A stretch of 64,000 nucleotides of DNA from Pullichristensenella sp002068815 (GCA_040772885.1 JAXGXF010000002.1:124001-188000); one strand, 5' to 3'; positions 7,575 to 15,490 are shown, counted from the stretch's first letter. Notes: generated by a model not told the origin, from the sequence alone. Numbers and translations: made by a program.

Positions 7575-8869
7575 GCGTTCCCTCCCATGATCTCCGACCG
7601 CTCGATCGGGCGGCCGCAGGTGAGCTTTCCCTCCGGACACCGGCCGTCGACGAGGCAGCTCGCCCCGTAGTGCGAAAACAGCTCCGGCTCGAGCGCCGCC
7701 AGAAGCCTCAGCATCTGAAGCGCGATGCCCCGTATCTCCCACTGCGCGCGGCGGCAGATGCGCAGCTTCATGAAGTGCAGAAGCTCGCGCGCGTTCATCG
7801 AAAACAGCATGTCCGCGGTGTGGCCGCTGAGCGCAAGGTAGCAGATGTCCTCGGGGCGAAGGCCCCTTTTGAGCATCTCCCGGGCGAACTCCGCCTCCTC
7901 CCGGAATACGCCCTCGTAGAGCTCCCGCGCGCTTGGGATTTCGGCGATGCTCTCCGGGAGCACGTAGTTTCCCCGCGCGAGCGCGTCGGCCGAGGGCATG
8001 TAGAGGGGCGACTGCATACGGTGCCTCGCGAAGTGCGTCACGCACGCGAGCGACGCGTTTTCGACTCGAAACACGAAGTTCAGAAGCTCGAGCTCGCGCG
8101 GCCGGGCGTCGCGGACAAGCGCCTCGCGCATGCCGAGCCGCCCGGAAAAGCGCATCGCCTCGCCCAGAATCCGACCGCAGTCGGGAGACGACAGGATTTC
8201 CGCCGCTCCGGTCGATGCGCTTCCAAAACAGAATTCGGTCGGAATTTGTGGCTCCGCGCACTCCGGAAACCGACTCTGGTCTAGTACACCCGGGTACAGC
8301 TCCTCGAACTGCTTCGCCAGCGATTCGCCGAGCATCCTGATCTCCGGGAAGCGCCGCCCGCGCCCGCGGGTCATCGCGCCGACCAGGTGCACGAACTCGC
8401 GCGCGTTCAGCGTCATGTAGAAGTTGCTGCGGAAGCAGTACGGCAGCACAAAGCGCGCGTCCTCCTTCGGCACGCCCATCGCAAGGAGCTCGCCGTAGAG
8501 GGCGAAAAGCCGCTCCATACGCGCGCGGAAGCCGTCGGGCGCCCCCTCCGGCACGACGAACCCCGCCTCGGAGAAGTCGACGTAGCGCCGCGACTTGACC
8601 GTGTACGACGCGAGCCGGAACTCGATGACGAACTGCTCGACCATGACCGACACGCCGTCGAACGCGACCGACAGCACCTGGTGCTCGAGTACAGACCGAT
8701 GTCCGGACGAGAGCACCTTCTTGACAAGTTTTACATCTTTTTCTCCGCCGTCGCTCTTTTGAAATATTTCGAGCGCGGAGCCGGCGGTCGTGGAAATCCG
8801 GCCCGCCGAGGCCGCCACGCGCAGCGCCTCCGGATGGGCCAACAGTATGGTCGCCGTGCTCTTCCTCAT
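7571..8869 (-). CDS. thyX: flavin-dependent thymidylate synthase, tandem ThyX domains
   Basis: ThyX makes dTMP from dUMP using FAD and methylene-tetrahydrofolate. At 432 aa the product is about twice the usual length and holds two ThyX-like domains. Domain 1 has HRSVLEH (about 57) and a motif region EFRLASYTVKSRRY (83-96), in which the usual RHR has become EFR. Domain 2 has an intact RHR in ARHRMQSPLYMPSADA (281-295) but lacks the final Arg pair. Both domains keep an NAREF/NAREL-type helix (about 155 and 370). The two halves thus seem to carry complementary parts of the motif. It probably functions as a two-domain pseudo-dimer. The ATG at 8869 follows a GGAGG site. Confidence 0.85.
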   Translation of the reverse strand: MRKSTATILLAHPEALRVAASAGRISTTAGSALEIFQKSDGGEKDVKLVKKVLSSGHRSVLEHQVLSVAFDGVSVMVEQFVIEFRLASYTVKSRRYVDFSEAGFVVPEGAPDGFRARMERLFALYGELLAMGVPKEDARFVLPYCFRSNFYMTLNAREFVHLVGAMTRGRGRRFPEIRMLGESLAKQFEELYPGVLDQSRFPECAEPQIPTEFCFGSASTGAAEILSSPDCGRILGEAMRFSGRLGMREALVRDARPRELELLNFVFRVENASLACVTHFARHRMQSPLYMPSADALARGNYVLPESIAEIPSARELYEGVFREEAEFAREMLKRGLRPEDICYLALSGHTADMLFSMNARELLHFMKLRICRRAQWEIRGIALQMLRLLAALEPELFSHYGASCLVDGRCPEGKLTCGRPIERSEIMGGNA

Positions 8870-8898
8870 GCTTCCGTTCCTCCCAATGTTCGCCCACT

Positions 8899-8927
8899 AT
8901 CATACCGTTTTTTGAAAAGAAATGCAA
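8899..8927 (-). promoter_or_regulatory. sigma-A promoter for thyX
   Basis: Minus strand TTGCAT (8922-8927), 17-bp spacer, TATGAT (8899-8904), ending 29 bp upstream of the thyX ATG. Confidence 0.65.
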
Positions 8928-9020
8928 GGCGCAGTTCTCGCGCGCCGCCGGGGAATAGCGGCAAAAGTCGGTTTCGGCGCAACCGAACACAGTATGACAA
9001 ATTCATGAAATCTCGCCCAA

Positions 9021-9069
9021 ACTCTATATTTTGTGTTGACACCGGGGTACATACCACAATATAATGGGT
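9021..9069 (+). promoter_or_regulatory. nrdD promoter overlapped by two NrdR-like boxes
   Basis: TTGACA (9036-9041) and TATAAT (9060-9065) are 18 bp apart. Two 16-bp sites resemble the NrdR consensus ACACWATATATWGTGT: box 1 at 9021-9036 (ACTCTATATTTTGTGT, 14 of 16) and box 2 at 9054-9069 (CCACAATATAATGGGT, 13 of 16). They start 33 bp apart, close to the roughly three-turn spacing typical of NrdR box pairs. One abuts the -35 and one covers the -10. This predicts NrdR repression of nrdD; nrdR itself is not in the window. Confidence 0.7.
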
Positions 9070-9226
9070 TTGCGCGCTTCCAGTGTTCCGGCCCTGCGGG
9101 AGTTGCGGGATTCAGCGGGGGGATTTTTTTATCCCGGCAAGGGGTTAAAACCAACCGCCGAAATCGCAGGTTTTGCTCGGGACGGGGCGCTCGCGCTCCA
9201 CAATACATTCGCGGAGGCTGCCGAAT

Positions 9227-11551
9227 ATGATAGACACGATCATCAAGCGAGACGGTAGAAAAGTCCCGTTCGACCCCCGGAAGATCACCGAGGCCATCAT
9301 GAAGGCTTTCCAGGCCAGCAACAGCGCCAAGACCTACAAGGCGGCCGAGGCGCTGACCCAGCAGGTCCTCGTGGAGCTGGAAAAAAACGAGGCCATCGAT
9401 ATTCCCAGCGTCGAGGAGGTTCAGGACACCGTCGAGCGCGTGCTGATCGAGAACGGCTTCGTCCGCACGGCGAAGACCTATATCCTCTACCGCGCGGAGC
9501 GCAGCCGCATCCGCGAGATGAACACGCGCCTTATGCGCATCTACGACGACATCACGAACAAGGCCGCGATCGAGTCCGACATCAAGCGCGAGAACGCGAA
9601 CATCAACGGCGACACCGCGATGGGCGCGATGCTCAAGTACGGCTCCGAGGGCGCGAAGCAGTTCAACCTGATGTTCATCCTGAAGCCCGAGCACGCGGCC
9701 GCGCACAAGAACGGCGACATACACATCCACGACATGGACTTCCTGACGCTGACGACCACCTGCTGCCAGATCGACCTGATCGCGCTGTTCAAGAACGGCT
9801 TCTCGACCGGGCACGGGTATCTGCGCGAGCCGAACGACATCTACTCGTACTCGGCGCTCGCGTGCATCGCGATCCAGGCGAACCAGAACGACCAGCACGG
9901 CGGGCAATCGATCGTCAACTTCGACTACGCGATGGCCGAGGGCGTCAAAAAGACGTTCCGCAAGCGTTACCGCGACAACCTGATCCGCGCGATGGAACTC
10001 ACGCTCGGCGTCGAGGACGCGGAGAAGGACGGCCGGGAAATCGTAGACCGACTCCGGTCGGAAAAGGGCCTGATCCCGTCGCTTGTGCAGACCGACGAAT
10101 ACAGAGAGGCCGAGAAGGAGCTTTTGCTCGAGCGCGGCATCTCCGAAGAGAACATCGACCGCCTGCAGGCGTTCGCGCACAAGAAGGCCGTATTCGAGAC
10201 CGACCGCGCGACGTTCCAGGCGATGGAGGCGCTGATCCACAACCTGAACACGATGAACTCCCGCGCCGGCGCGCAGGTGCCGTTCTCGTCGATCAACTAC
10301 GGCATGGACACGTCCCCCGAGGCGCGCATGGTCGTGAAAAACCTGCTGCTGACGACCGAGGAAGGGCTCGGAAACGGCGAGACGCCGATCTTCCCGATAC
10401 AGATCTTCCGCGTCAAGGAGGGCGTCAACTACAACTCCGGCGACCCGAACTACGATCTGTTCAAGCTCGCGATGCGCTGCTCGGCGAAGCGCCTGTTCCC
10501 GAACTTCTCGTTCCAGGACGCGCCGTTCAACCTGCAGTACTACAAGGAGGGCCGCCCCGAGACCGAGATCGCGTACATGGGCTGCCGCACGCGCGTCATC
10601 GGAAACGTGCACGACCCGGAGAAGGAGATTTCCAACGGCCGCGGCAACCTGAGCTTCACGACGATCAACCTGCCCCGGCTCGCGATCAAGGCGAACCACA
10701 GCGTCGAGCAGTTCTTCGAGGGGCTCGACCGCATGATGGACCTCGCGCTCGACCAGCTGCTCGAGCGGTTCGAGATTCAGGCGCGCAAGCGCGTGCGCAA
10801 CTTCCCGTTCCTGATGGGCCAGGGCGTGTGGCTCGACAGCGAGAAGCTCGATTGGAACGACGAGGTGCGCGAGGTGCTCAAGCACGGCACGCTGTCGATC
10901 GGCTTCATAGGGCTCGCGGAGACGCTGAAGGCGCTGACCGGCGCGCACCACGGCGAGAGCGAGTTGGCGCGCAACCTCGGGCTTGAGATCATCACCTACA
11001 TGCGCCGCCGCTGCGACGAGGCCAGCCGGAGCACCGGCATGAACGTGACGCTGCTCGCGACGCCCGCCGAGGGACTGTCCGGTCGGTTCGTCAAGATCGA
11101 CCGCAAGCAGTTCGGCGAGATTCCGGGCGTGACCGACCGCGCGTACTACACGAACAGCTTCCATGTGCCGGTGTACTTCGAGATCGGCGCGATCGACAAG
11201 ATTCGCATCGAGGCGCCCTACCACGCGCTGACGAACGCCGGCCACATCTCGTATGTCGAGCTCGACGGCGACACGACGCAGAACCTCGAGGCGTTCGAGA
11301 AGATCGTGCGCGTGATGCGGGAGAACGGCATCGGCTACGGCTCGATCAACCACCCCGTCGACCGCGACCCCGTCTGCGGCTACAACGGCATCATCGGCGA
11401 CAATTGCCCGAACTGCGGTCGCGCCGAGGAGGACCGCCCGTTCGAGCGCATCCGCCGCATCACCGGCTACCTCGTCGGCACGCTCGACCGCTTCAACAAC
11501 GCCAAGCGCAGCGAAGAGCACGACCGCGTGAAGCACAGCCTGCAGAGCTGA
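9227..11551 (+). CDS. nrdD: anaerobic (class III) ribonucleoside-triphosphate reductase
   Basis: NrdD reduces ribonucleotides to deoxyribonucleotides under anaerobiosis using a glycyl radical. The 774-aa protein has an N-terminal ATP-cone (IKRDGRKVPFDPRKITEAI, residues 6-24), the central NrdD barrel (GDIHIHDMDF; NMNSRAG-like segment NTMNSRAGAQVPFSS near 340), a C-terminal cysteine cluster (VCGY and NCPNCGR near 718-731) and the radical site RRITGYLVGT (Gly about 748). The ATG at 9227 has GGAGG 9 bp upstream. The activase nrdG is not adjacent, which is unusual; it must be elsewhere. A terminator follows. Confidence 0.97.
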   Translation: MIDTIIKRDGRKVPFDPRKITEAIMKAFQASNSAKTYKAAEALTQQVLVELEKNEAIDIPSVEEVQDTVERVLIENGFVRTAKTYILYRAERSRIREMNTRLMRIYDDITNKAAIESDIKRENANINGDTAMGAMLKYGSEGAKQFNLMFILKPEHAAAHKNGDIHIHDMDFLTLTTTCCQIDLIALFKNGFSTGHGYLREPNDIYSYSALACIAIQANQNDQHGGQSIVNFDYAMAEGVKKTFRKRYRDNLIRAMELTLGVEDAEKDGREIVDRLRSEKGLIPSLVQTDEYREAEKELLLERGISEENIDRLQAFAHKKAVFETDRATFQAMEALIHNLNTMNSRAGAQVPFSSINYGMDTSPEARMVVKNLLLTTEEGLGNGETPIFPIQIFRVKEGVNYNSGDPNYDLFKLAMRCSAKRLFPNFSFQDAPFNLQYYKEGRPETEIAYMGCRTRVIGNVHDPEKEISNGRGNLSFTTINLPRLAIKANHSVEQFFEGLDRMMDLALDQLLERFEIQARKRVRNFPFLMGQGVWLDSEKLDWNDEVREVLKHGTLSIGFIGLAETLKALTGAHHGESELARNLGLEIITYMRRRCDEASRSTGMNVTLLATPAEGLSGRFVKIDRKQFGEIPGVTDRAYYTNSFHVPVYFEIGAIDKIRIEAPYHALTNAGHISYVELDGDTTQNLEAFEKIVRVMRENGIGYGSINHPVDRDPVCGYNGIIGDNCPNCGRAEEDRPFERIRRITGYLVGTLDRFNNAKRSEEHDRVKHSLQS

Positions 11552-11568
11552 AAGCATCGATAAAGCCG

Positions 11569-11597
11569 GCGCCCCGGAAAACCGGGGCGCTTTGCTG
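11569..11597 (+). terminator. Rho-independent terminator of nrdD
   Basis: GCGCCCCGG and CCGGGGCGC form a 9-bp perfect stem with an AAAA loop (11569-11590), followed by TTTGCTGTG. It lies 17 bp after the nrdD stop. Confidence 0.8.
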
Positions 11598-11975
11598 TGT
11601 TGGAGAGATGCGCGCGGGCGGTGGGCCGAAAGGGATCTGCTTGCCGCATCCCGGAGCCGTCGGGGCGATGCGCGCGGGCGCGCGGGCAGCGGAGCTGGCA
11701 TTGGAGGGACGGACTCCGGCCACGGCCCGGTTGGCGTTTCTCAAGGGGTTTGAACAGGCTCCGGTTTGTCGCTTTTCGAAAACAGACTGCGGTCTATTCA
11801 GCTCTCTAAAAACCTGCGGTTCTGATTTGTCAGCCAAAGGTCTCGCTGCACCTGGTTCTCCGCCTCCCAAGGGAACCGTCCGCGGTCGGTTCTATCGTCC
11901 CTCAAGAGCACCCGGCTGCGGCCCGTTTTGTTGTTTTTCTAGAAAACCGGCCTTGGTCGGTTCTCCTTCGTCCCC
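11598..11975. repeat. non-coding region with degenerate terminator-like repeat units
   Basis: This stretch of about 375 bp lies between the convergent nrdD and CPBP genes and holds no convincing gene. From about 11775 it is a run of short hairpins with AACCG/CGGTT-type arms. The clearest pair of units is 11869-11901 and 11940-11975, which share a (G)AACCG..(C/T)CNNGGTCGGTTCT..TCGTCCC layout at an offset of about 71 bp. Read on the minus strand, the unit next to the CPBP stop looks like that gene's terminator (arms AACCG / CGGTT then TTCT), and the others look like decayed copies. 11598-11774 shows nothing recognisable. Confidence 0.5.
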
Positions 11976-12649
11976 TACGCGGCAAAGAAGTTGTTCAGCA
12001 CGTGAATCAGTATGCCCCCGGCCAGCGACTTGCTCCTGTGCGCGACGTACCCGAAGAGCCATCCCAGCAACAGTATGGACAGCGCCCCGCTGAAAGGGCT
12101 GACGAGATTTTGCATCAGAGTGCCCTGGAAATACCAGCCGGGGAGATGGATCAGCAGGAACAGAAATCCTGTGATCAGATTCGAGACGGCAAACGAACAG
12201 CGCGCCTCCAGCGCCCCCAGCATCGCGCCCCGGAACGTGATCTCCTCCACGATGGGCCCTATGATGATCGCCGTGAGCAGCGACCAGTTCCAGTCGATGG
12301 AGAACAGGGGCATGCCGCGAACGGTCCGGAAGATGAGCGTAAGGATTCCCAAGACGATGCCGCCGATGCCGCCCCACAGCAGCGCCGACTTGATCCGCCG
12401 GACGCCGAGCGCATCGCGGAATCGTCGCCCGCTTCGGCGGATGATCGCCACGGAGGGCAAAACCCAGATCAGGATGCGCAGCACCGTCCAGTATACCAAC
12501 CGGACGAACTGCGTCGCGGGCAAGATGGCGTGTTTCTCGAGATACAGTGAGAGCACCCATGCGCCGATCCATGCGGCGATGAGCAGGCATGCGTAGATTA
12601 GCGCGATTCCGGTCACCGGTTTCCTTGCGGGTGCGACGGGTTCTGCCAT
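11975..12649 (-). CDS. CPBP-family intramembrane metalloprotease
   Basis: This 224-aa, multi-spanning membrane protein belongs to the CPBP (Abi/CAAX protease-like) family. Hydrophobic segments start at about residues 15, 50, 90, 125, 150 and 185. The family motifs are present: EEITFRG (about 137, paired Glu and Arg), HLPGW (about 166) and a C-terminal HVLNNFF (about 216). In other bacteria members process prenylated or bacteriocin-related peptides, or act in immunity. No peptide gene is visible beside it, so the substrate is unknown. Its neighbour upstream is an AraC regulator and its pseudogene fragment. Confidence 0.8.
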   Translation of the reverse strand: MAEPVAPARKPVTGIALIYACLLIAAWIGAWVLSLYLEKHAILPATQFVRLVYWTVLRILIWVLPSVAIIRRSGRRFRDALGVRRIKSALLWGGIGGIVLGILTLIFRTVRGMPLFSIDWNWSLLTAIIIGPIVEEITFRGAMLGALEARCSFAVSNLITGFLFLLIHLPGWYFQGTLMQNLVSPFSGALSILLLGWLFGYVAHRSKSLAGGILIHVLNNFFAA

Positions 12650-12672
12650 GCGAAATCACCTCCTGTTTCATA

Positions 12673-12822
12673 TCACAGCCTCCGCATCCGCTCCCGGTAT
12701 TCTCGCGGCGTGCAGAGAAAGTAGCCCTTAAAGACCTGCCCGCAGTTGCTCCGGCTGTTGAATCCCGCCTCGAGGCAGATGTCGGCGATCGAGCGGTCGG
12801 TGTCGATCGGAGCTGCGCCGAG
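12673..12822 (-). pseudogene. duplicated 3' fragment of the adjacent AraC-family gene
   Basis: About 150 bp repeat the 3' end of the AraC gene at 12858 in the same orientation. Translated in the matching frame it gives IDTDRSIADICLEAGFNSRS, then CGQVFKGYFLCTPREYRER, against TDRSIADICFEVGFNSQSHY and GQIFKRYFLCTPREYRER in the intact gene. It holds only the second helix-turn-helix of the DNA-binding domain, with no start codon of its own. Divergence of roughly a fifth of positions indicates an old tandem duplication. About 35 bp of unrelated sequence separates it from the intact gene. Confidence 0.85.
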
Positions 12823-12857
12823 ACCGGCTCCCGCGCCTCGGCCGCCTCAAATCCCCG

Positions 12858-13763
12858 TCACAGCCTCCGCATCCTCTCCCGATACTCCCTCGGCGTGCAC
12901 AGGAAATATCGCTTGAAGATCTGCCCGTAGTGGCTCTGGCTGTTGAACCCGACCTCGAAGCAGATGTCGGCGATCGAGCGGTCGGTGTCGATCAGGAGCT
13001 GTGCCGAGACGGACGCCCGGTAGCGCAGGACATACGCGATCGGCGAAATCCCGAGCGTCTTTTGGAACGCGCGCAGGCACTCGCGCTTTCCGACGTTGGC
13101 CGACTGCGCGATGTCGTCGAGCGAGATCGGCTGCGCGTGGTTCAGGTGGATGAAGTCGAGCATCTGCTTGACGCGCTCCTCCCCCGCCCCCTCCGCGCCC
13201 TCGAACGCGCGCATCGCCTCGCGTGCGTTCTGGACGATGTGGAACAGGCACTCGGTCAGCCGCGCGCGCACGAGCAGCTCGAAGCCGTATCTCCCCTCGT
13301 CGTAGATCAGAAACGCCTCCCGGAGGCACGAAAGCACCGCCTTCTGCCACTCGACGCCGGGGCTCAGCGGGATCAGCTTCACCGCGCCGGAGCTGATCAG
13401 CGGGTGCACGTACCGCTTCGCGAACACGCTGTCCTCGCTCCCGCAGAGCATCGTGTGGTCGAGCACGAGCATGATCATCCGGCAGCCCTCGTCGCCGACG
13501 ATGTCAAACGCGTGCAGCGCGCCGGTGTTGATGAACATCCCCTCGCCGGCGCGCAGCACGAACTCCCCGTCCCGGGTGCGCACGCGCGCGGCGCCGCCGA
13601 CAACCATCGAGAGCTCGATCTCCTCGTGCCAGTGCCAGGAGACCATGCTCGCCGGAAACAGCGCGATGTCCGAAAAGTACGCGGCGCACGGGAACCCCGG
13701 CGTCCCCCGAACAACCGACTCCCGTCGGTTCGCCGAGAGCGTCAGCGACGTCATCTGCTGCAT
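12858..13763 (-). CDS. AraC-family transcriptional regulator with N-terminal cupin
   Basis: The 301-aa protein has an N-terminal cupin-like sensor (HWHEEIELSMVVGGAARV about 45-62; NTGALHAFDIVG about 80) and a C-terminal AraC/XylS DNA-binding domain (about 205-300) with two helix-turn-helix units: LDDIAQSANVGKRECLRAFQ and IADICFEVGFNSQSHYGQIF. Such regulators typically sense sugars and activate carbohydrate genes; the effector cannot be read here. The ATG at 13763 follows an AAGGAGG site; an upstream ATG at 13823 lacks one. It is transcribed divergently from the 88-aa gene at 13881, a possible target. Confidence 0.88.
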   Translation of the reverse strand: MQQMTSLTLSANRRESVVRGTPGFPCAAYFSDIALFPASMVSWHWHEEIELSMVVGGAARVRTRDGEFVLRAGEGMFINTGALHAFDIVGDEGCRMIMLVLDHTMLCGSEDSVFAKRYVHPLISSGAVKLIPLSPGVEWQKAVLSCLREAFLIYDEGRYGFELLVRARLTECLFHIVQNAREAMRAFEGAEGAGEERVKQMLDFIHLNHAQPISLDDIAQSANVGKRECLRAFQKTLGISPIAYVLRYRASVSAQLLIDTDRSIADICFEVGFNSQSHYGQIFKRYFLCTPREYRERMRRL

Positions 13764-13811
13764 ATGCCCGCCTCCTTGTCGCGATCGTGATAATTGTCGG
13801 CGATTTCCGGA

Positions 13812-13840
13812 TAGACTTTCCACGCCGGACGCGCTATGAT
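13812..13840 (+). promoter_or_regulatory. candidate promoter for the 88-aa protein gene
   Basis: TAGACT (13812-13817), 17 bp, TATGAT (13835-13840). The weak -35 would suit activator dependence; the divergent AraC gene makes that a reasonable guess only. Confidence 0.45.
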
Positions 13841-13880
13841 TGTATCACAGGGACCAAGGTTTTCCAAGGAGGGATAAAGC

Positions 13881-14147
13881 ATGAAACTTTTCAACATCCA
13901 GGACACAAAGCGTTTTTATGAGACCGTCGACGCCTGCGAAGGCCCGGTGCTGGTCACTTCCTCGGACGGGCGCAGCGAGGACTTCCGCAACAACACGCTG
14001 CTGCGCGAGGTGCTCGAGACCGCGTCCTGCAACGGAGGCATCTCGACGATCGAGCTCAGGGTCTCCCACCCGACGGATATGCGCAGGCTGATCAACTTCA
14101 TGGCGGGCAGCTACTTCGGACCGCTCGCCGAAAAAAAGACCGCATAA
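13881..14147 (+). CDS. hypothetical protein, 88 aa
   Basis: A small soluble protein beginning MKLFNIQDTKRFYETVDACE with a middle segment ELRVSHPTDMRRLINFMAG. I recall similar short uncharacterised proteins starting MKLFNI in Clostridia but know no function. It has an AAGGAGGG ribosome site 7 bp before the ATG, a candidate promoter and a strong terminator, so it looks like a real monocistronic gene. Charged, with no membrane segment or signal peptide. It is divergent from an AraC regulator. Confidence 0.7.
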   Translation: MKLFNIQDTKRFYETVDACEGPVLVTSSDGRSEDFRNNTLLREVLETASCNGGISTIELRVSHPTDMRRLINFMAGSYFGPLAEKKTA

Positions 14148-14171
14148 TGTACAGCGAGGCAATATCCTAGA

Positions 14172-14209
14172 GCGCCCGGGACGTCCCTGCCGGGCGCAGT
14201 TTCTTTTTT
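14172..14209 (+). terminator. Rho-independent terminator of the 88-aa gene
   Basis: GCGCCCGG (14172-14179) and CCGGGCGC (14190-14197) form a perfect 8-bp stem with a 10-nt loop, followed by AGTTTCTTTTTT. Confidence 0.85.
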
Positions 14210-14510
14210 GGGGATGCCATAAACGGGTTTAGAAACCCTGTTGCCCGTCGTGTCGGTTCTTTTTAGAGGGATTGGGCAAATTCCAGATCATAATTGCCGG
14301 CCATGCCGGTTTGGGAAGGTACCTGTCGGGCATGTTTCCTTTTTGGGGATAGCATGAACGGATTTTGAAGCTGGTCATGTCGGTTCTTTTTTGGGGTACA
14401 CAATCGCGAATTTCAACTTGAATTGCCCGCCGTCCCGGTTTCGGGAAAGTCCCCGCCGGGCGGATCTCAACTGTCCGCAGCACCGCTTCCCGGAAGGTCC
14501 CCGTCCGGTG
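14186..14510. repeat. tandem degenerate repeat of about 135 bp downstream of a terminator
   Basis: Two units, about 14190-14320 and 14324-14453, align over most of their length. Each starts G(C/T)CGGGC followed by a TTTC(C/T)TTTTTGGGGAT block, then a GTCGGTTCTTTTT block about 50 bp later, then TTGCC.GCC..(G/C)CCGGTTT and a GGGAA.GT.CC end. A third, shorter unit (14454-14510) keeps only the beginning and end. The first unit begins in the right arm of the 88-aa gene's terminator, so the repeat seems to be copied terminator DNA. No coding sequence is evident across this 380-bp gap. Confidence 0.7.
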
Positions 14511-14529
14511 TAAAGACCCCCGCACATCG

Positions 14530-15324
14530 CTACCCGAACACCGCGAGACGCTCGAGCACGAGGATCAGCGCGAGGTGCGCCGGATAGAACAGGTAGAACA
14601 CCCACTTGTTGAGCTTCAGGCGCGAGTTCGTGCGGATGTAGATCAGCGGCAGCGCGAGGACCGCGAACATCTGCGTCCCGAACGACACGCCGAACGCCGT
14701 GTACGACTGCGACTGCATCCCCCACCAGATCATGTAGCCCGCGACGACCGGCAGCGACACGATCGGGGCCGAGCAGAACAGGAAGAACGCGAGCATCAGC
14801 ACGATCCCGCGGAAGCCGTAGTCGAGGCTGTCCTGGATGATCCAGGCGAGGAGCAGAAGCCCGACGGTCAGCACCAGATGCCGGTCGCGGATCGACCACA
14901 GGATCGCGAGCCCCAATGTCAGCGACAGCAGTATGCTCGGGTAGCTCCAGCTCCGGACGTAGAAATTGAACGCCGCGCCGACCGGGTTTTCGGCGAAGGA
15001 CACCGCGTACATCGAGGCCGGCGCGTGGCCGAGCGCCACCGCGTATATCGGCTGCGAGATCAGCGCAAGGAACACGATGCGCGAGATGTAGCGCCCCATG
15101 TCCTTCGTGAACACCGCGCCGACCGCAAGGCAATATGCGAACATCGGGAACGCGAGGCGCCCGATGATGCGCAGTATGCGGTACTGCGGAAACAGCATCT
15201 TGCCCGCGTGGTCGATCAGCATTGTGATGATCGCGATGAGCTTGAGCAGGTTCGTGTCGGTGTTCAGCCGAACGACCATCTTTTCAAACGGCCAGGGGAT
15301 GCTCAGACTGCCTCTCGTTGCCAT
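14530..15324 (-). CDS. TraX-family membrane protein
   Basis: The 264-aa protein is a polytopic membrane protein of the TraX family. TraX of the F plasmid acetylates pilin; chromosomal relatives are widespread in Firmicutes with unknown, probably acyltransferase, roles. Features: LLKLIAIITMLIDHAGKMLFP near residue 27 (the His-containing first segment typical of the family), followed by about eight hydrophobic segments. It lies downstream of a ROK sugar-kinase gene in the same direction, with a 108-bp gap filled by a tandem duplication of the gene junction. Confidence 0.8.
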   Translation of the reverse strand: MATRGSLSIPWPFEKMVVRLNTDTNLLKLIAIITMLIDHAGKMLFPQYRILRIIGRLAFPMFAYCLAVGAVFTKDMGRYISRIVFLALISQPIYAVALGHAPASMYAVSFAENPVGAAFNFYVRSWSYPSILLSLTLGLAILWSIRDRHLVLTVGLLLLAWIIQDSLDYGFRGIVLMLAFFLFCSAPIVSLPVVAGYMIWWGMQSQSYTAFGVSFGTQMFAVLALPLIYIRTNSRLKLNKWVFYLFYPAHLALILVLERLAVFG

Positions 15325-15490
15325 GCAATTTCACCTCGGAGATCGCTTTCCAGCGCGCAGACCGCATCGCTGTCTGTGTCGGGTTTTCAAACGGTCAAGG
15401 GATGGTCGGACCCCCCCCGTCGCCACGCGATTTCACCTGAGCGACCGCTCGGCCAGCAGAAGCGCGCCGACCGCACCGCTGTTCGCGCCG
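15281..15490. repeat. 102-bp tandem duplication spanning the ROK 3' end / traX 5' end junction
   Basis: Copy 1 (15281 to about 15381) and copy 2 (15383 to about 15490) align throughout: TTTTCAAACGG(C/T)CA(G/A)GGGATG, then GCCA(T/C)GC(A/G)ATTTCACCT, then CGCTTTCCAG / CGCTCGGCCAG, then GACCGCA(T/C)CGCTGT. The true traX 5' end is in copy 1 and the true ROK 3' end is in copy 2; the space between holds a decayed copy of each. So the whole intergenic gap was produced by one duplication. Confidence 0.85.

Noticed and set aside
8900..11701. Very long open frame antisense to nrdD (over 900 codons)
   Set aside because: High G+C removes stops in shadow frames; its sequence is repetitive Arg/Val/Leu with no domain, and nrdD on the other strand is certain. 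The same applies to the long frames opposite the ABC exporter, proS, RNase J, glgB and dxs.
14148..14529. Small coding gene in the 14.2-14.5 kb gap
   Set aside because: Frames here cross tandem repeat borders and poly-T blocks, lack ribosome sites and encode no recognisable sequence.
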